DNA from: Palsa-513 sp036510225
GTDB taxonomy: Bacteria > Actinomycetota > Thermoleophilia > Solirubrobacterales > Solirubrobacteraceae
Assembly (NCBI GenBank): GCA_036510225.1
Contig: DATCEH010000034.1
Location: 1 to 64,000 of the forward strand
DNA length: 64,000 nt
Direction of reading: 5' to 3'
Shown: one piece after another, positions 1 through 7,302 of the stretch
Position numbering within the stretch: position 1 is the stretch's first letter
Layout: each line of letters begins with the position of its first letter
Position numbers and translations under genes: made by a program
The notes under the pieces: generated by a model
The model's database searches: none
The model's input: only the letters and a program-made list of their open reading frames with translations
Told to the model about the DNA's origin: nothing

Positions 1-31
1 GGGGCGGGCGCGGGGGCGGGGGGTGTGAGAT

Positions 32-282
32 GTGATCGACCGGGCTCCTCCCGAGCGGTTGAGGTGGATGCGAGACCTTCATCGCGAAAGTAGCTGCCTG
101 AGTCAGTCAGCTACTTTCGTTGGAGAGTCCGCTGCTCCCACGACCCGGTCCCCGCAGAGGGCTCGCCGGCCGTTGACCTCCCGAAGCCCGGCCCGAATGA
201 CCCTCGACGGCACGCTCGCCAAGCCCTCCCGCCGCGTGAGCACCGCGCCGCCGCGAAACAACACCCGGACCGGGGACCTGAC
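32..282 (+). repeat. ~250-bp intergenic repeat, copy 1
   Basis: This is the first of three related intergenic segments. It begins with GTGATCGAC and ends near GGGGACCTGAC. At 86-118 it holds a near-perfect palindrome: the left arm is GAAAGTAGCTGCCTGA, the centre is G and the right arm is TCAGTCAGCTACTTTC, with 15 of 16 positions pairing. TTGGAGAGTCC follows the palindrome. Similarity to copy 3 runs through almost the whole length by eye. No coding pattern is convincing in any frame. The stretch 283-381 up to the next gene shows nothing further. It could be a REP/MITE-like repeat, a structured RNA or an operator-bearing cassette. Confidence 0.75.
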
Positions 283-381
283 CCGAAGACCAGCGAAATC
301 GCCGGCGTCCGACACGCCCGGGCCGCCGGCGGCCCGAGCCCGCCCGCGCGAAGAAGGGCCAAACCCGAGAGACTTCAGGCC

Positions 382-1260
382 ATGAACACTCACGAAGCTC
401 AGCTGGCGGGACGCGACGTACGGCGGGTCGGGTTCGGCGCGATGCAGCTCCCCGGCCGGGGAGTATTCGGTCCGCCGGCCGACCGCGAACAGGCGCTCGC
501 CGTCCTGCGCCGGGCGGTCGAGCTCGGGGTCAACCACATCGACACGGCCCAGTACTACGGGCCGGACGTGTCGAACGAGCTGATTCACACGGCCCTCCAT
601 CCATATCCGGACGACCTCGTCCTCGTCAGCAAGGTCGGCGGCGCGCGCGACGCCGACGGCGGGTGGATCCCGGCCCAGCGGCCGGAGGAGCTCCGCCGTG
701 GGGTCGAGGACAACCTGCGGTCGCTGGCGGTCGACCGGGTCGACGTGGTCAACCTCCGCCTGATGGGCGATCACGCGGCCTCCGGGGACCAGGTCGTGCC
801 GCTGGCCGACCAGCTCGGAGAGATGATCGCGCTGCGCGACGAGGGCAAGGTCGGCGGCATCGGCCTGAGCAGCGTGACGCTCGAGCAGCTCGAGGCCGGG
901 CTGGCGCAGACGGAGATCGCCTGCGTCCAGAATCCGATGAGCCTGCTCTCGCGCGGCGACCAGCCGACGCTCGACCGCTGCCGGGACGCGGGGATCCCGT
1001 ACGTGCCGTTCTTCCCGCTGGGGTCGGCCTTCCCCGGGCAGCCGCACGTCACCGACGAGCCGGTGGTCGCGGAGATCGCCGAGCGGCTCGGCGTGACCCG
1101 GGCGCAGGTCGGCCTGGCCTGGCTGCTGGCGCACAGCCCGAACATCCTCCTGATCCCGGGGACGTCGTCGGTCGGCCACGTCGAGGAGAACATCGCGGCC
1201 GGGGAGATCAGCCTCGACGCGGACGCCATGGACGCGCTCGCGACGGTCGGCGGCGTCTGA
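382..1260 (+). CDS. aldo/keto reductase
   Basis: A predicted NAD(P)H-dependent aldo/keto reductase of 292 residues, the usual length for a single TIM-barrel member. The catalytic Asp and Tyr are visible in HIDTAQYYGP near residues 52-61, and the catalytic Lys in LVSKVGG. The position that normally carries the active-site His reads VNLRLMGDH, so it seems to be Arg, as in some bacterial AKR subgroups; this may shift activity or substrate range. The C-terminal cofactor-binding region IPGTSSVGHVEENIAA is typical. The ATG was chosen because the protein aligns with the family from NTHEAQLAGRDVRRVGFGAMQL onward. The next gene starts 3 bases after the stop, so the two are probably co-transcribed. The substrate is unknown. 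Confidence 0.9.
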   Translation: MNTHEAQLAGRDVRRVGFGAMQLPGRGVFGPPADREQALAVLRRAVELGVNHIDTAQYYGPDVSNELIHTALHPYPDDLVLVSKVGGARDADGGWIPAQRPEELRRGVEDNLRSLAVDRVDVVNLRLMGDHAASGDQVVPLADQLGEMIALRDEGKVGGIGLSSVTLEQLEAGLAQTEIACVQNPMSLLSRGDQPTLDRCRDAGIPYVPFFPLGSAFPGQPHVTDEPVVAEIAERLGVTRAQVGLAWLLAHSPNILLIPGTSSVGHVEENIAAGEISLDADAMDALATVGGV

Positions 1261-1263
1261 GCC

Positions 1264-1854
1264 ATGCGGACGGCGTGGACCCTCGGGATCTGCCTGGCCG
1301 GAGCCGCCGCGGTGGTCCTGATCGCCGTCGGGGCGACCTACCTCTCGGTGGACGCCGGGTCGCTGCCGGCTGCCCTCGGGAAGGTGGCCGGGTCAACCGC
1401 GCACCGGACCGAGCGGGGGTTCTTCGTCGTGATGGTCGGCGGCCTCCTCCTGCTGATGACGATCCTCGCGACCCAGTTCCGACCGGGCGGAGCCCTCGCG
1501 CTGAGCGGAGTTCAGCCGACCGGTGAACCCGCTGCACCGACCCAGCCCGACCCGGAGGCCGGCGGCCTGGAGGGACGTGAGGGGACGGAGTACCCTGACA
1601 GCATGGACGACGAGATTCAGACGGACCCGATCCTCGAGCGGGAAGCCCGGAGGCGAGAGGAGCGGCGGGCCGTCGAGGAGGCCGGCGGCGGCGAGTCGGA
1701 GGGCTTCGAGCTGGCCGAGGCGGAGTTGATCGAGCATGCGTCGCACGGGGACGACCACACCCCGTCGCGGATCATGCAGGACGCCGTCGGACCCGACGAG
1801 GAGTCCGTCGACTCGGTCAGCGGCGAGTCCGACGAGGAGCACCTGCCCGACTGA
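1264..1854 (+). CDS. two-helix membrane protein continuous with a conserved acidic domain
   Basis: A reading frame of 196 residues. The first part has two hydrophobic helices (about residues 4-27 and 58-75). The C-terminal 83 residues are acidic and hydrophilic (MDDEIQTDPILEREARRREE onward, with FELAEAELIEHASHG). That tail resembles a small standalone actinobacterial protein I recall as its own gene. An internal ATG at 1603 starts it exactly, with TACCCT six bases upstream. Either the two parts are truly fused or a leaderless internal gene shares the frame. The function is unknown. The gene follows the aldo/keto reductase stop by 3 bases. Confidence 0.65.
   Translation: MRTAWTLGICLAGAAAVVLIAVGATYLSVDAGSLPAALGKVAGSTAHRTERGFFVVMVGGLLLLMTILATQFRPGGALALSGVQPTGEPAAPTQPDPEAGGLEGREGTEYPDSMDDEIQTDPILEREARRREERRAVEEAGGGESEGFELAEAELIEHASHGDDHTPSRIMQDAVGPDEESVDSVSGESDEEHLPD
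1591..1602 (+). promoter_or_regulatory. putative internal leaderless promoter (-10 TACCCT)
   Basis: TACCCT at 1591-1596 is followed by six bases and then ATG at 1603, the same arrangement seen before many genes here. It would drive a separate 83-residue protein from within the preceding frame. No good -35 hexamer was identified. Confidence 0.5.
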
Positions 1855-1929
1855 GCGCCCCGGTTGGCCGGGATGGCGGGAGGCGGCGGGAGCCTCGCGG
1901 ATGCGCGACCCGAGTGCACCCGGTCGGGC

Positions 1930-1943
1930 TAGACTCGTCGGGA
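1930..1943 (+). promoter_or_regulatory. putative leaderless promoter (-10 TAGACT)
   Basis: TAGACT at 1930-1935 lies eight bases before ATG 1944. It supports that ATG over the upstream in-frame GTG at 1914, which would sit inside or upstream of the promoter. Confidence 0.5.
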
Positions 1944-2777
1944 ATGGGCCGCAGACACCTACGTTCGAGCGCCGCGGTCGGCCTCCTGTCGGCGGTTGTC
2001 GCGGCAGCGACGACGGCCGCGACGGCGACCGGCCAGAGCCCGGCCGCGAGCAGTCGGGGAGCGGCGACCCGCGCGACTGGGGCGACCGGGACGACCGGAG
2101 CCCCGGTGCAGACGCCGGCCGGGCTGATCACGGGCCGGGTCACCGGGCCTGACGGGCAGCCGCTGGCGGGCATCAGCGTGGCGGCGGCGCCGGCGGGCAA
2201 CGCGCCGGCCGCGCCGCTGACGCAGGGGCTGACCGACGCGAGCGGCAACTACGCCCTCGTCGTCACTCCGGGCAGCTACGACGTCGCGTTCAACGCGCTG
2301 GATCCGACTGACGACAACTACGCGTCGCAGGTCTACGGCGGAGCCGGACCGTCGGCAGCCGACCAGTGCCAGGTCTGCTTCGGCGAGCCGCAGGTCGTCA
2401 ACGACGGCGGCGACACCGCGGGGATCAACGCGATGCTCGAGCCGCCGATGCAGAAGGGGACGGTCCGCCCGCTGAGCGGAAACACGATCCGGGTCGTCAA
2501 CAACAAGATGAGCTTCAAGTTCGGCTGCCACGAGGACGGGATCGGCTGCGAGGGCAAGGGTGTCCTGCGGATCGGGACGAGCACGACCGCGCCGGTCGTC
2601 GCGACCGACAAGTTCGAGGTCGCGCCCGATCACACGGTGATCCTCCACTTCGCCGTGACGAGCGGGGTTCGCGCCCGCCTGAAGAAGGCCAAGCACAACG
2701 CCCTGCCGGCGATCGTCCAGCTGACGACGGTGCCGAGCTCGACGACGACGAAGTTCACGCTCGTCGACCGGCCGTAG
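1944..2777 (+). CDS. secreted protein with carboxypeptidase-regulatory-like domain
   Basis: A predicted exported protein of 277 residues. The N-terminus (MGRRHLRSSAAVGLLSAVVA) is an Arg-rich start followed by a hydrophobic core, a likely Sec signal peptide, then an Ala/Thr/Gly-rich linker. Residues about 58-125 read like a carboxypeptidase-regulatory or SdrD B-type beta-sandwich (ITGRVTGPDGQPLAGISV, then GLTDASGNYALVVTPG). The C-terminal half has paired cysteines (CQVCFG, FGCHEDGIGCEG) and beta-rich segments. The start was chosen by the signal peptide and the TAGACT box. The role is unknown, perhaps cell-surface or adhesion related. Confidence 0.75.
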   Translation: MGRRHLRSSAAVGLLSAVVAAATTAATATGQSPAASSRGAATRATGATGTTGAPVQTPAGLITGRVTGPDGQPLAGISVAAAPAGNAPAAPLTQGLTDASGNYALVVTPGSYDVAFNALDPTDDNYASQVYGGAGPSAADQCQVCFGEPQVVNDGGDTAGINAMLEPPMQKGTVRPLSGNTIRVVNNKMSFKFGCHEDGIGCEGKGVLRIGTSTTAPVVATDKFEVAPDHTVILHFAVTSGVRARLKKAKHNALPAIVQLTTVPSSTTTKFTLVDRP

Positions 2778-2786
2778 GCGCCGGGA

Positions 2787-3755
2787 TCACGGAAGGTCGA
2801 TCAGGACCTTCCCGGTCACGCCGCGCTCGACCGCGTCGTGGGCGGCGGCGACCTCCTCGAGGGGGAACCGGTGGATCGGCAGCGTGGTCAGGGCGCCGGC
2901 CTCCAGGGCGGCGGTGACGTCGGCGATCGCCGCGTGGAGGGCTCCGGCCGGCATCGTGTAGACGAGCACGAACCGGAGGACGATGTTCGGGGACATCAGG
3001 CGCCGCACGGGTACGCTGACCTCGCCGGCGGGCTCGGTCGCATAGCTCGAGATCGCCGCGTTCGGTCCGCAGACCTGGAGATCGAGCTCGAGATTGGCGC
3101 CCAGCGCGACCTCGACGACCCGGTCGACGCCGCCGTCCAAGCGCCGGAGGATCTGGTCGGCCGCATCGGCGTCGCGGTAGTTGACCGTCGCGTCAGCCCC
3201 GGCCGCCCGAGCCAGATCGGCCTTCTCGTCGGTGCTGACGCTCGCCACGACCCGGGCCGACGCCCACCGGCCGAGCTCGATCGCCGCGTGGCCGACCGCG
3301 CCGGCGCCGCCGGCGACGAGCACCGCTCGGCCGGCGAGCGGCCCGTCGGCGAACAGGCAGCGGTGAGCCGTGAGCGCGGGGATCCCGAGCGACGCGCCGA
3401 GCTCGAAGCTGATGCCGTCGGGGAGGGCGACGGCCTGGGCGGCGGGCAGGACCGTCCACTGGGCGGCGGTGCCCCACGGCCGCTTCCACGCGGCGAAGTA
3501 GACCCAGACCCGCTGGCCGATCCGCCGTGCGTCGACTCCCTCACCGACTGCGTCGATCACGCCGGCGCCGTCCTGGTTGGGGATCTGGAACGCCCGATCG
3601 ACCGAGCCGGCCGATCGGGATTTCCAGTCGGTCGGGTTGACTCCCGAGACGGCGAGCCGGACGCGGACCTCCCCCGGCCGGGGATCGGGGGTTGGGATCT
3701 CCTCGACGCGGAGGACCCCGGCCGGACCGGTCGACTCGTAGACGGCGGCGAGCAT
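2787..3755 (-). CDS. zinc-free MDR oxidoreductase, quinone-reductase-like
   Basis: A 322-residue medium-chain dehydrogenase/reductase of the NADPH:quinone oxidoreductase type. The GroES-like N-terminal domain carries the family pattern VSGVNPTDWK and NQDGAGVIDAVGEGV. The Rossmann NADPH site is VLVAGGAGAVGHAAIELG. The structural-zinc cysteines of alcohol dehydrogenases are absent, which fits the quinone-reductase branch. The C-terminus GVTGKVLIDLP is typical. It is convergent with the preceding gene, with a 9-base gap. The ATG is supported by TACGAT six bases upstream. The substrate is unknown. Confidence 0.88.
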   Translation of the reverse strand: MLAAVYESTGPAGVLRVEEIPTPDPRPGEVRVRLAVSGVNPTDWKSRSAGSVDRAFQIPNQDGAGVIDAVGEGVDARRIGQRVWVYFAAWKRPWGTAAQWTVLPAAQAVALPDGISFELGASLGIPALTAHRCLFADGPLAGRAVLVAGGAGAVGHAAIELGRWASARVVASVSTDEKADLARAAGADATVNYRDADAADQILRRLDGGVDRVVEVALGANLELDLQVCGPNAAISSYATEPAGEVSVPVRRLMSPNIVLRFVLVYTMPAGALHAAIADVTAALEAGALTTLPIHRFPLEEVAAAHDAVERGVTGKVLIDLP

Positions 3756-3767
3756 CCTGCGATCGTA
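3756..3767 (-). promoter_or_regulatory. putative leaderless promoter (-10 TACGAT)
   Basis: On the minus strand TACGAT (3762-3767) stands six bases before the ATG of the oxidoreductase gene, matching the local TANNNT-N6-ATG arrangement. Confidence 0.5.
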
Positions 3768-3782
3768 GCCCGGCCGGCCGGC

Positions 3783-4631
3783 CTACTTGCCGAGGCCGGC
3801 GACGAGGTTGATCGTCGTCGCGATGATCAGGGTGCCGAACGCGAACGACAGGAGGGCGTGGCGGACGGCGGTCCGGCGGATCGCCTTCGTCTTGAGATTC
3901 GTGTCCGAGACCTGGTAGGTCATCCCGACGGTCAGGGCGAGGTACGCGAAATCCGCGAAATCCGGCGGGTCGTCCTCGTTGAAGTCGACGCCCCCGGGGG
4001 CGCCCGAGTAGTAGAGCGCGGCGTACCGGAGGCTGAAGACCGTGTGGACGACCGCCCACGAGAGGATGATGCTCGCGACGCTCAGCAGGACGAGGAACCC
4101 CCGCTCGAGGCCGCTGCTCTGGTTCGCCTGGACGAGGACGAGGCCGACTGCCAGCAGGCTGACGACGCTCGCGCTGAGCAGGAGCAGGTCGGTCGTCGCC
4201 CGGCCGGGATCCTCGCTGGTCGACCGTGCGGCCGTCAGGGCCGGGCTGAGCGGCCAGATCGACCACCACATCCAGCCGACGAAGACCAGCGCGGCGAGAC
4301 CCCAGGCCGCGAGCGGGACGGCCCAGATCGGCGCGAGGATGCCGGTCAGGATGGCCGTGATCAGGCCGACGCCTCCGCTGACGCCGAGCCTTACCGTCGC
4401 CGGGGCCCCGCCCGGGCCGTACTTCGACCCGCCGGCCGTGCCGGACCCCCGCGCCGCGCCCGGGGCCGGGGCCGGGGCCGGCGTGGACTTCGACCCGCCG
4501 GCCGTGCCGGACTTCGACCCGCCGGCCGGACCGGACTTCGACCCGCCGGCCGGACCGGACTTCGACCGGCCGGAGGGGCCTGGCTTGGGGTCGGCGGCGT
4601 CGGACCGCGCGGGCGGGATCGGTCGCGTCAT
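3783..4631 (-). CDS. DUF1345 family membrane protein
   Basis: An integral membrane protein of 282 residues. The C-terminal two thirds match the DUF1345 family as I remember it: several hydrophobic helices, then FADFAYLALTVGMTYQVSDT and a final helix LLSFAFGTLIIATTINLVAG. The first ~75 residues are a low-complexity extension in which an eight-residue unit, GGSKSGPA, recurs about four times (DNA repeat near 4483-4575). ATG 4631 was chosen because the upstream GTG at 4655 adds only a hydrophobic stub. The function is unknown. It is divergent from the gene at 4716. Confidence 0.8.
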   Translation of the reverse strand: MTRPIPPARSDAADPKPGPSGRSKSGPAGGSKSGPAGGSKSGTAGGSKSTPAPAPAPGAARGSGTAGGSKYGPGGAPATVRLGVSGGVGLITAILTGILAPIWAVPLAAWGLAALVFVGWMWWSIWPLSPALTAARSTSEDPGRATTDLLLLSASVVSLLAVGLVLVQANQSSGLERGFLVLLSVASIILSWAVVHTVFSLRYAALYYSGAPGGVDFNEDDPPDFADFAYLALTVGMTYQVSDTNLKTKAIRRTAVRHALLSFAFGTLIIATTINLVAGLGK

Positions 4632-4715
4632 AATTCCGGGAGTGAGGACCAACACCGAAGGCCGCCGTACGGGACGACCGGCCGGCGCGACCCGGACCGA
4701 TCGGCGGGGCGGGCG

Positions 4716-5369
4716 ATGAGCGACCGGCTGCGCGACAGCGAACGCGAGCAGTTCACCGAGGCGCTCGCCGGCTGGGGAATGTCTGCGGACGAGATCACGC
4801 AGACGCTCGACGGCACGGCATTCAGCCTCGGCCTGGTCGAGCTCGAGCCCGAGACGAAGCGGTCGCCTCCGGAGATCGCGATCATCGTCGACGACCGGCG
4901 GGATCCCGAGTTGCGGGAGCTGTTCGCCTGGCGCGAGTCGATCACCGAATCAGACTACCGGGCAGCCTGGGACGTCCGGCAGCCACCTCCCCTGCGCGTG
5001 ATCCTCGGGGCCGACGAGCAGGCCCTGCTGCGCTTCGGAGTCGAGATTCTCAAGCCGAGCCAGCTCGAGCGGCGCTTCCTGCTGTCGGTCAACGCCGAGG
5101 CGAGGCTGCTGACGCTGATGCAGATCTCCGGCTCGGGGATCTGGCTCGTGCCGGGGACCGTCGTCCAGCGGGAAGCCGCGAGCGACGGCGGCCACCCGAA
5201 GACGATCTACGACCTGCGTTCCCGCAGCCTCCTCGTCGGCCGGGTCGCCGACCCGATCGAGAGCCTCGACGAGGCGCTGGAGCACGTCGGCTCACCCCGT
5301 CCCAAGTCGACCGAGCCGCCGATGAATCGGGCCGACCGAAGGGCCGCCGCCCGCGGCAAGGGCGGCTGA
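4716..5369 (+). CDS. conserved hypothetical protein
   Basis: A soluble-looking protein of 217 residues that I do not recognise. It has no signal peptide or membrane segment. It starts MSDRLRDSEREQFTEALAGW, has a mixed alpha/beta centre (PPLRVILGADEQALLRFGVE, SGSGIWLVPGTVV) and ends in a basic tail with NRADRRAAARGKGG, a motif often seen at actinobacterial protein C-termini. ATG 4716 is preceded by a G-rich segment that could act as a ribosome site. A long open frame in phase extends far upstream but lies antisense to two real genes, so it is not coding there. Confidence 0.7.
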   Translation: MSDRLRDSEREQFTEALAGWGMSADEITQTLDGTAFSLGLVELEPETKRSPPEIAIIVDDRRDPELRELFAWRESITESDYRAAWDVRQPPPLRVILGADEQALLRFGVEILKPSQLERRFLLSVNAEARLLTLMQISGSGIWLVPGTVVQREAASDGGHPKTIYDLRSRSLLVGRVADPIESLDEALEHVGSPRPKSTEPPMNRADRRAAARGKGG

Positions 5370-5405
5370 CCCGCGCCAGCCGGTCGGTCCGGGACGCGCC
5401 GGACG

Positions 5406-5590
5406 TGATCGGCCGGCCGTGCGGCCAACGAAGGTGCTGAGACCTTCATCGCAAAATAGCTGCCTGAGTCAGTCAACTATTTCTCTTGGAGAGTCCCGAC
5501 TCGACTCACCGCCCAGTTCCCCGACACAGCAAGGTTGGCCGACACAGGCCCAGCCGATCTCCGCCCGATCGCTCGCCCAAGCCAACCAAG
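5406..5590 (+). repeat. ~250-bp intergenic repeat, copy 2 (diverged)
   Basis: It shares the start GTGATCG, the flanking GAGACCTTCATCGC, the palindromic core at 5454-5482 (left arm AAATAGCTGCCTGA, centre G, right arm TCAGTCAACTATTT) and the downstream TTGGAGAGTCC with copy 1. Beyond about 5500 the similarity weakens, though GCTCGCC(C)AAGCC is still shared. The rest of the stretch to 5635 holds nothing else recognisable. Confidence 0.7.
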
Positions 5591-5635
5591 GCCGACCCGA
5601 GAGCCCGGACGCGTCGGCCGGGCGGGCGGGCGGCG

Positions 5636-5647
5636 TAGGCTGGTCTC
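5636..5647 (+). promoter_or_regulatory. putative leaderless promoter (-10 TAGGCT)
   Basis: TAGGCT at 5636-5641 is followed by six bases and the ATG of the AraC-type gene at 5648. Confidence 0.55.
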
Positions 5648-6361
5648 ATGTCCTATCTCGAGCATCCCCCGCCGCCGGAATTGGCGCTGTGGGTCGAGTG
5701 CATGTGGGAGCGCCGCGCCGGCGACGGCCGGCCGGTCCGCGTCCTGCCCGACGGGTGCGTCGACGTCGTCTGGATCGAGGCGGCCGGGACGCACGTCGTC
5801 GGCCCGAACACAACGGCCTTCACCGTCGGCCTCGCCCCCGGCACGCGGGTCGTCGGCGCCCGCCTGCGTCCGGGAGCCGCGCCCGGCCTGCTCGGCCTGG
5901 CGCCGGAGTCGGTGGTCGACGCCCGGATCCCGGTCGAGGACGTCTGGGCCGGCGACGGCGCCCGACTGGCCCAATCGCTCGAGCTCGACGCCGACCCGGC
6001 CGCCGGACTTCGGGCGTGGCTGGACGGCAGGACCCCCCGCGCGGACCGACCCGACCGACTTGTCCGCGAGGCGATCGGCCGGCTCGGCCGGCCCGACGTC
6101 GTGGTCAGTCGGCTCGCCGACGAGTTGGGCATCAGCGAGCGCCAGCTCCGCCGCAGGGTGTCGGCCGCCGTCGGCTACGGGCCCAAGCGCCTGGCCCGCG
6201 TCCTGCGTCTCCAACGGGCGCTCGAAGCCGGCCGCCGCGCCGCCGGCGGCGAGCTCGCGCGCGTGGCGCTCGACGCCGGCTATGCCGACCAGGCGCACTT
6301 CACCAACGACTGCCGGGCACTCGCCGGCGTGACGCCGTCCGTCGTGCTCGCCGACCGGTGA
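5648..6361 (+). CDS. AraC family transcriptional regulator
   Basis: A 237-residue DNA-binding regulator. The N-terminal ~140 residues look like the DUF6597-type ligand-sensing domain often found in this subgroup (VLPDGCVDVVWIEA, then VGARLRPGAAPGLLG). The C-terminal ~100 residues carry the double helix-turn-helix (ADELGISERQLRRRVSAAVG, then ALDAGYADQAHFTNDCRALA). The usual aromatic-rich end is replaced by TPSVVLADR, which lies in a 32-bp tandem repeat containing the stop codon. The start is supported by a -10 box six bases upstream. The effector and targets are unknown. Confidence 0.9.
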   Translation: MSYLEHPPPPELALWVECMWERRAGDGRPVRVLPDGCVDVVWIEAAGTHVVGPNTTAFTVGLAPGTRVVGARLRPGAAPGLLGLAPESVVDARIPVEDVWAGDGARLAQSLELDADPAAGLRAWLDGRTPRADRPDRLVREAIGRLGRPDVVVSRLADELGISERQLRRRVSAAVGYGPKRLARVLRLQRALEAGRRAAGGELARVALDAGYADQAHFTNDCRALAGVTPSVVLADR

Positions 6362-6461
6362 GCCCGCCGTCCGTCGTGCCCGCCGACCGGTGAGCCCGCC
6401 GTCCGTGGTGCTCGCCGACCGGTGACCCCGCCGTCCGTGGTGCTCGTTGACCGGTGAGCCC
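6334..6461 (+). repeat. 32-bp tandem repeat, four units
   Basis: The units start at 6334, 6366, 6398 and 6430, each beginning GCCGTCCGT and including a GACCGGTGA-type segment. The first unit codes the last residues and the stop codon of the AraC-type gene. The later ones lie downstream and repeat that 3' end. The period of 32 is not a multiple of three. Confidence 0.85.
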
Positions 6462-6567
6462 GCCCGCCCGGGAGCCCGCCGGCCGATCGCCCGGCGCCGG
6501 TCCCGAGCAGCTCGACTCGTCCGTTTCCTCCAAGACGTCGGCCGCGGCGCGTGGAATCATCACGTGC

Positions 6568-6831
6568 ATGACGACGAGTGACCTGAAGTCGATGCCGAAC
6601 GTCGGACCGGCGATCGCCGCCAAGCTCGAGCGGCTCGGGATCGCCCGGCCGGAGGACCTCCGGGGCCGGGACGCCGACGAGCTCTTCGAGGAGCTCTGCG
6701 TCCTCGACGGCCGTCGGCACGACCCGTGCCTGCTCGACACGTTCGTCGCCGCCGTCGCCTTCGCGTCGGGCGGGCCGGCCCGCCCGTGGTGGGAGTTCAG
6801 CCGCGAGCGCAAGGCCCGGGCGAATGGCTGA
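6568..6831 (+). CDS. helix-hairpin-helix protein, Cdd1/DUF4332-like
   Basis: A small protein of 87 residues dominated by a helix-hairpin-helix: SMPNVGPAIAAKLERLGI, followed by PEDLRGRDADELFEELC. This matches the mitomycin-resistance/Cdd1-type 'pathogenicity locus' family as I know it, with the usual CVLDGRRHDPCLLDTFVAAV segment. A role in DNA binding is inferred from the motif. ATG 6568 was chosen over an upstream in-frame GTG because family similarity begins with DLKSMPNVG. Its stop overlaps the start of the VOC gene by 8 bases, so the two are probably translated together. Confidence 0.8.
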   Translation: MTTSDLKSMPNVGPAIAAKLERLGIARPEDLRGRDADELFEELCVLDGRRHDPCLLDTFVAAVAFASGGPARPWWEFSRERKARANG

Positions 6832-7225
6832 GGTCGAGCTGAGCCTCGGGTGGGTGATCGTCTACGTCGACGACCCGACCGCGGCGAGCGCCTTCTACCA
6901 GGAGGTCTTCGGTCTGCGGGGCGAGTTCGCCGCGCCGGACGGGTCCTACGCCCAGCTCGACACCGGGCCGACGAAGCTGGCGTTCGCGTCGTACGCCCTC
7001 GGTCAGAGGAACTTCCCCGGCGGCGTCCGCCGGGCCGACGTCGACGGCGCGCCGCCGAACGTCGAGATCACGCTCGTCGCCGACGACGTCGACGCCGCGC
7101 TCGCTGTGGCGCTCAACGCCGGCTGCTCGCTGCTGGCCGCCGCCGAGGACAAGCCCCACGGCCAGCGGGTCGCGTTTGTCCGCGACCCCTTCGGCACGCT
7201 GGTCGAGCTCGGCACGCCGCTCTGA
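6824..7225 (+). CDS. VOC family (glyoxalase/dioxygenase fold) protein
   Basis: A 133-residue single-domain vicinal-oxygen-chelate protein with the paired beta-alpha-beta-beta-beta modules: VIVYVDDPTAASAFYQEVFG in the first half and ITLVADDVDAALAVALNAG plus VAFVRDPFGTLVEL in the second. Glu in the last strand is a plausible metal ligand, but the first-module ligand is not clear. The substrate is unknown. It overlaps the HhH gene by 8 bases. Confidence 0.88.
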   Translation: MAEVELSLGWVIVYVDDPTAASAFYQEVFGLRGEFAAPDGSYAQLDTGPTKLAFASYALGQRNFPGGVRRADVDGAPPNVEITLVADDVDAALAVALNAGCSLLAAAEDKPHGQRVAFVRDPFGTLVELGTPL

Positions 7226-7238
7226 GCCGGTCGGCCGC

Positions 7239-7273
7239 GCCGACGGCCGACGGCCGACGGCCGACGGCCGACC
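7239..7273 (+). repeat. heptamer microsatellite (GCCGACG) x5
   Basis: Five consecutive 7-bp units of GCCGACG, the last with one change, lie between the VOC gene and the next one. The copy number could vary between strains by slippage. Confidence 0.8.
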
Positions 7274-7302
7274 GCGGTATCCGGCAAGCTGTCGGAGCGC
7301 CG

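Noticed and set aside
2838..4715. Long plus-strand open frame upstream of the gene at 4716
   Set aside because: It lies antisense to the MDR and DUF1345 genes. Its content is Arg/Asp/Gly-rich shadow sequence, typical of high-GC DNA.
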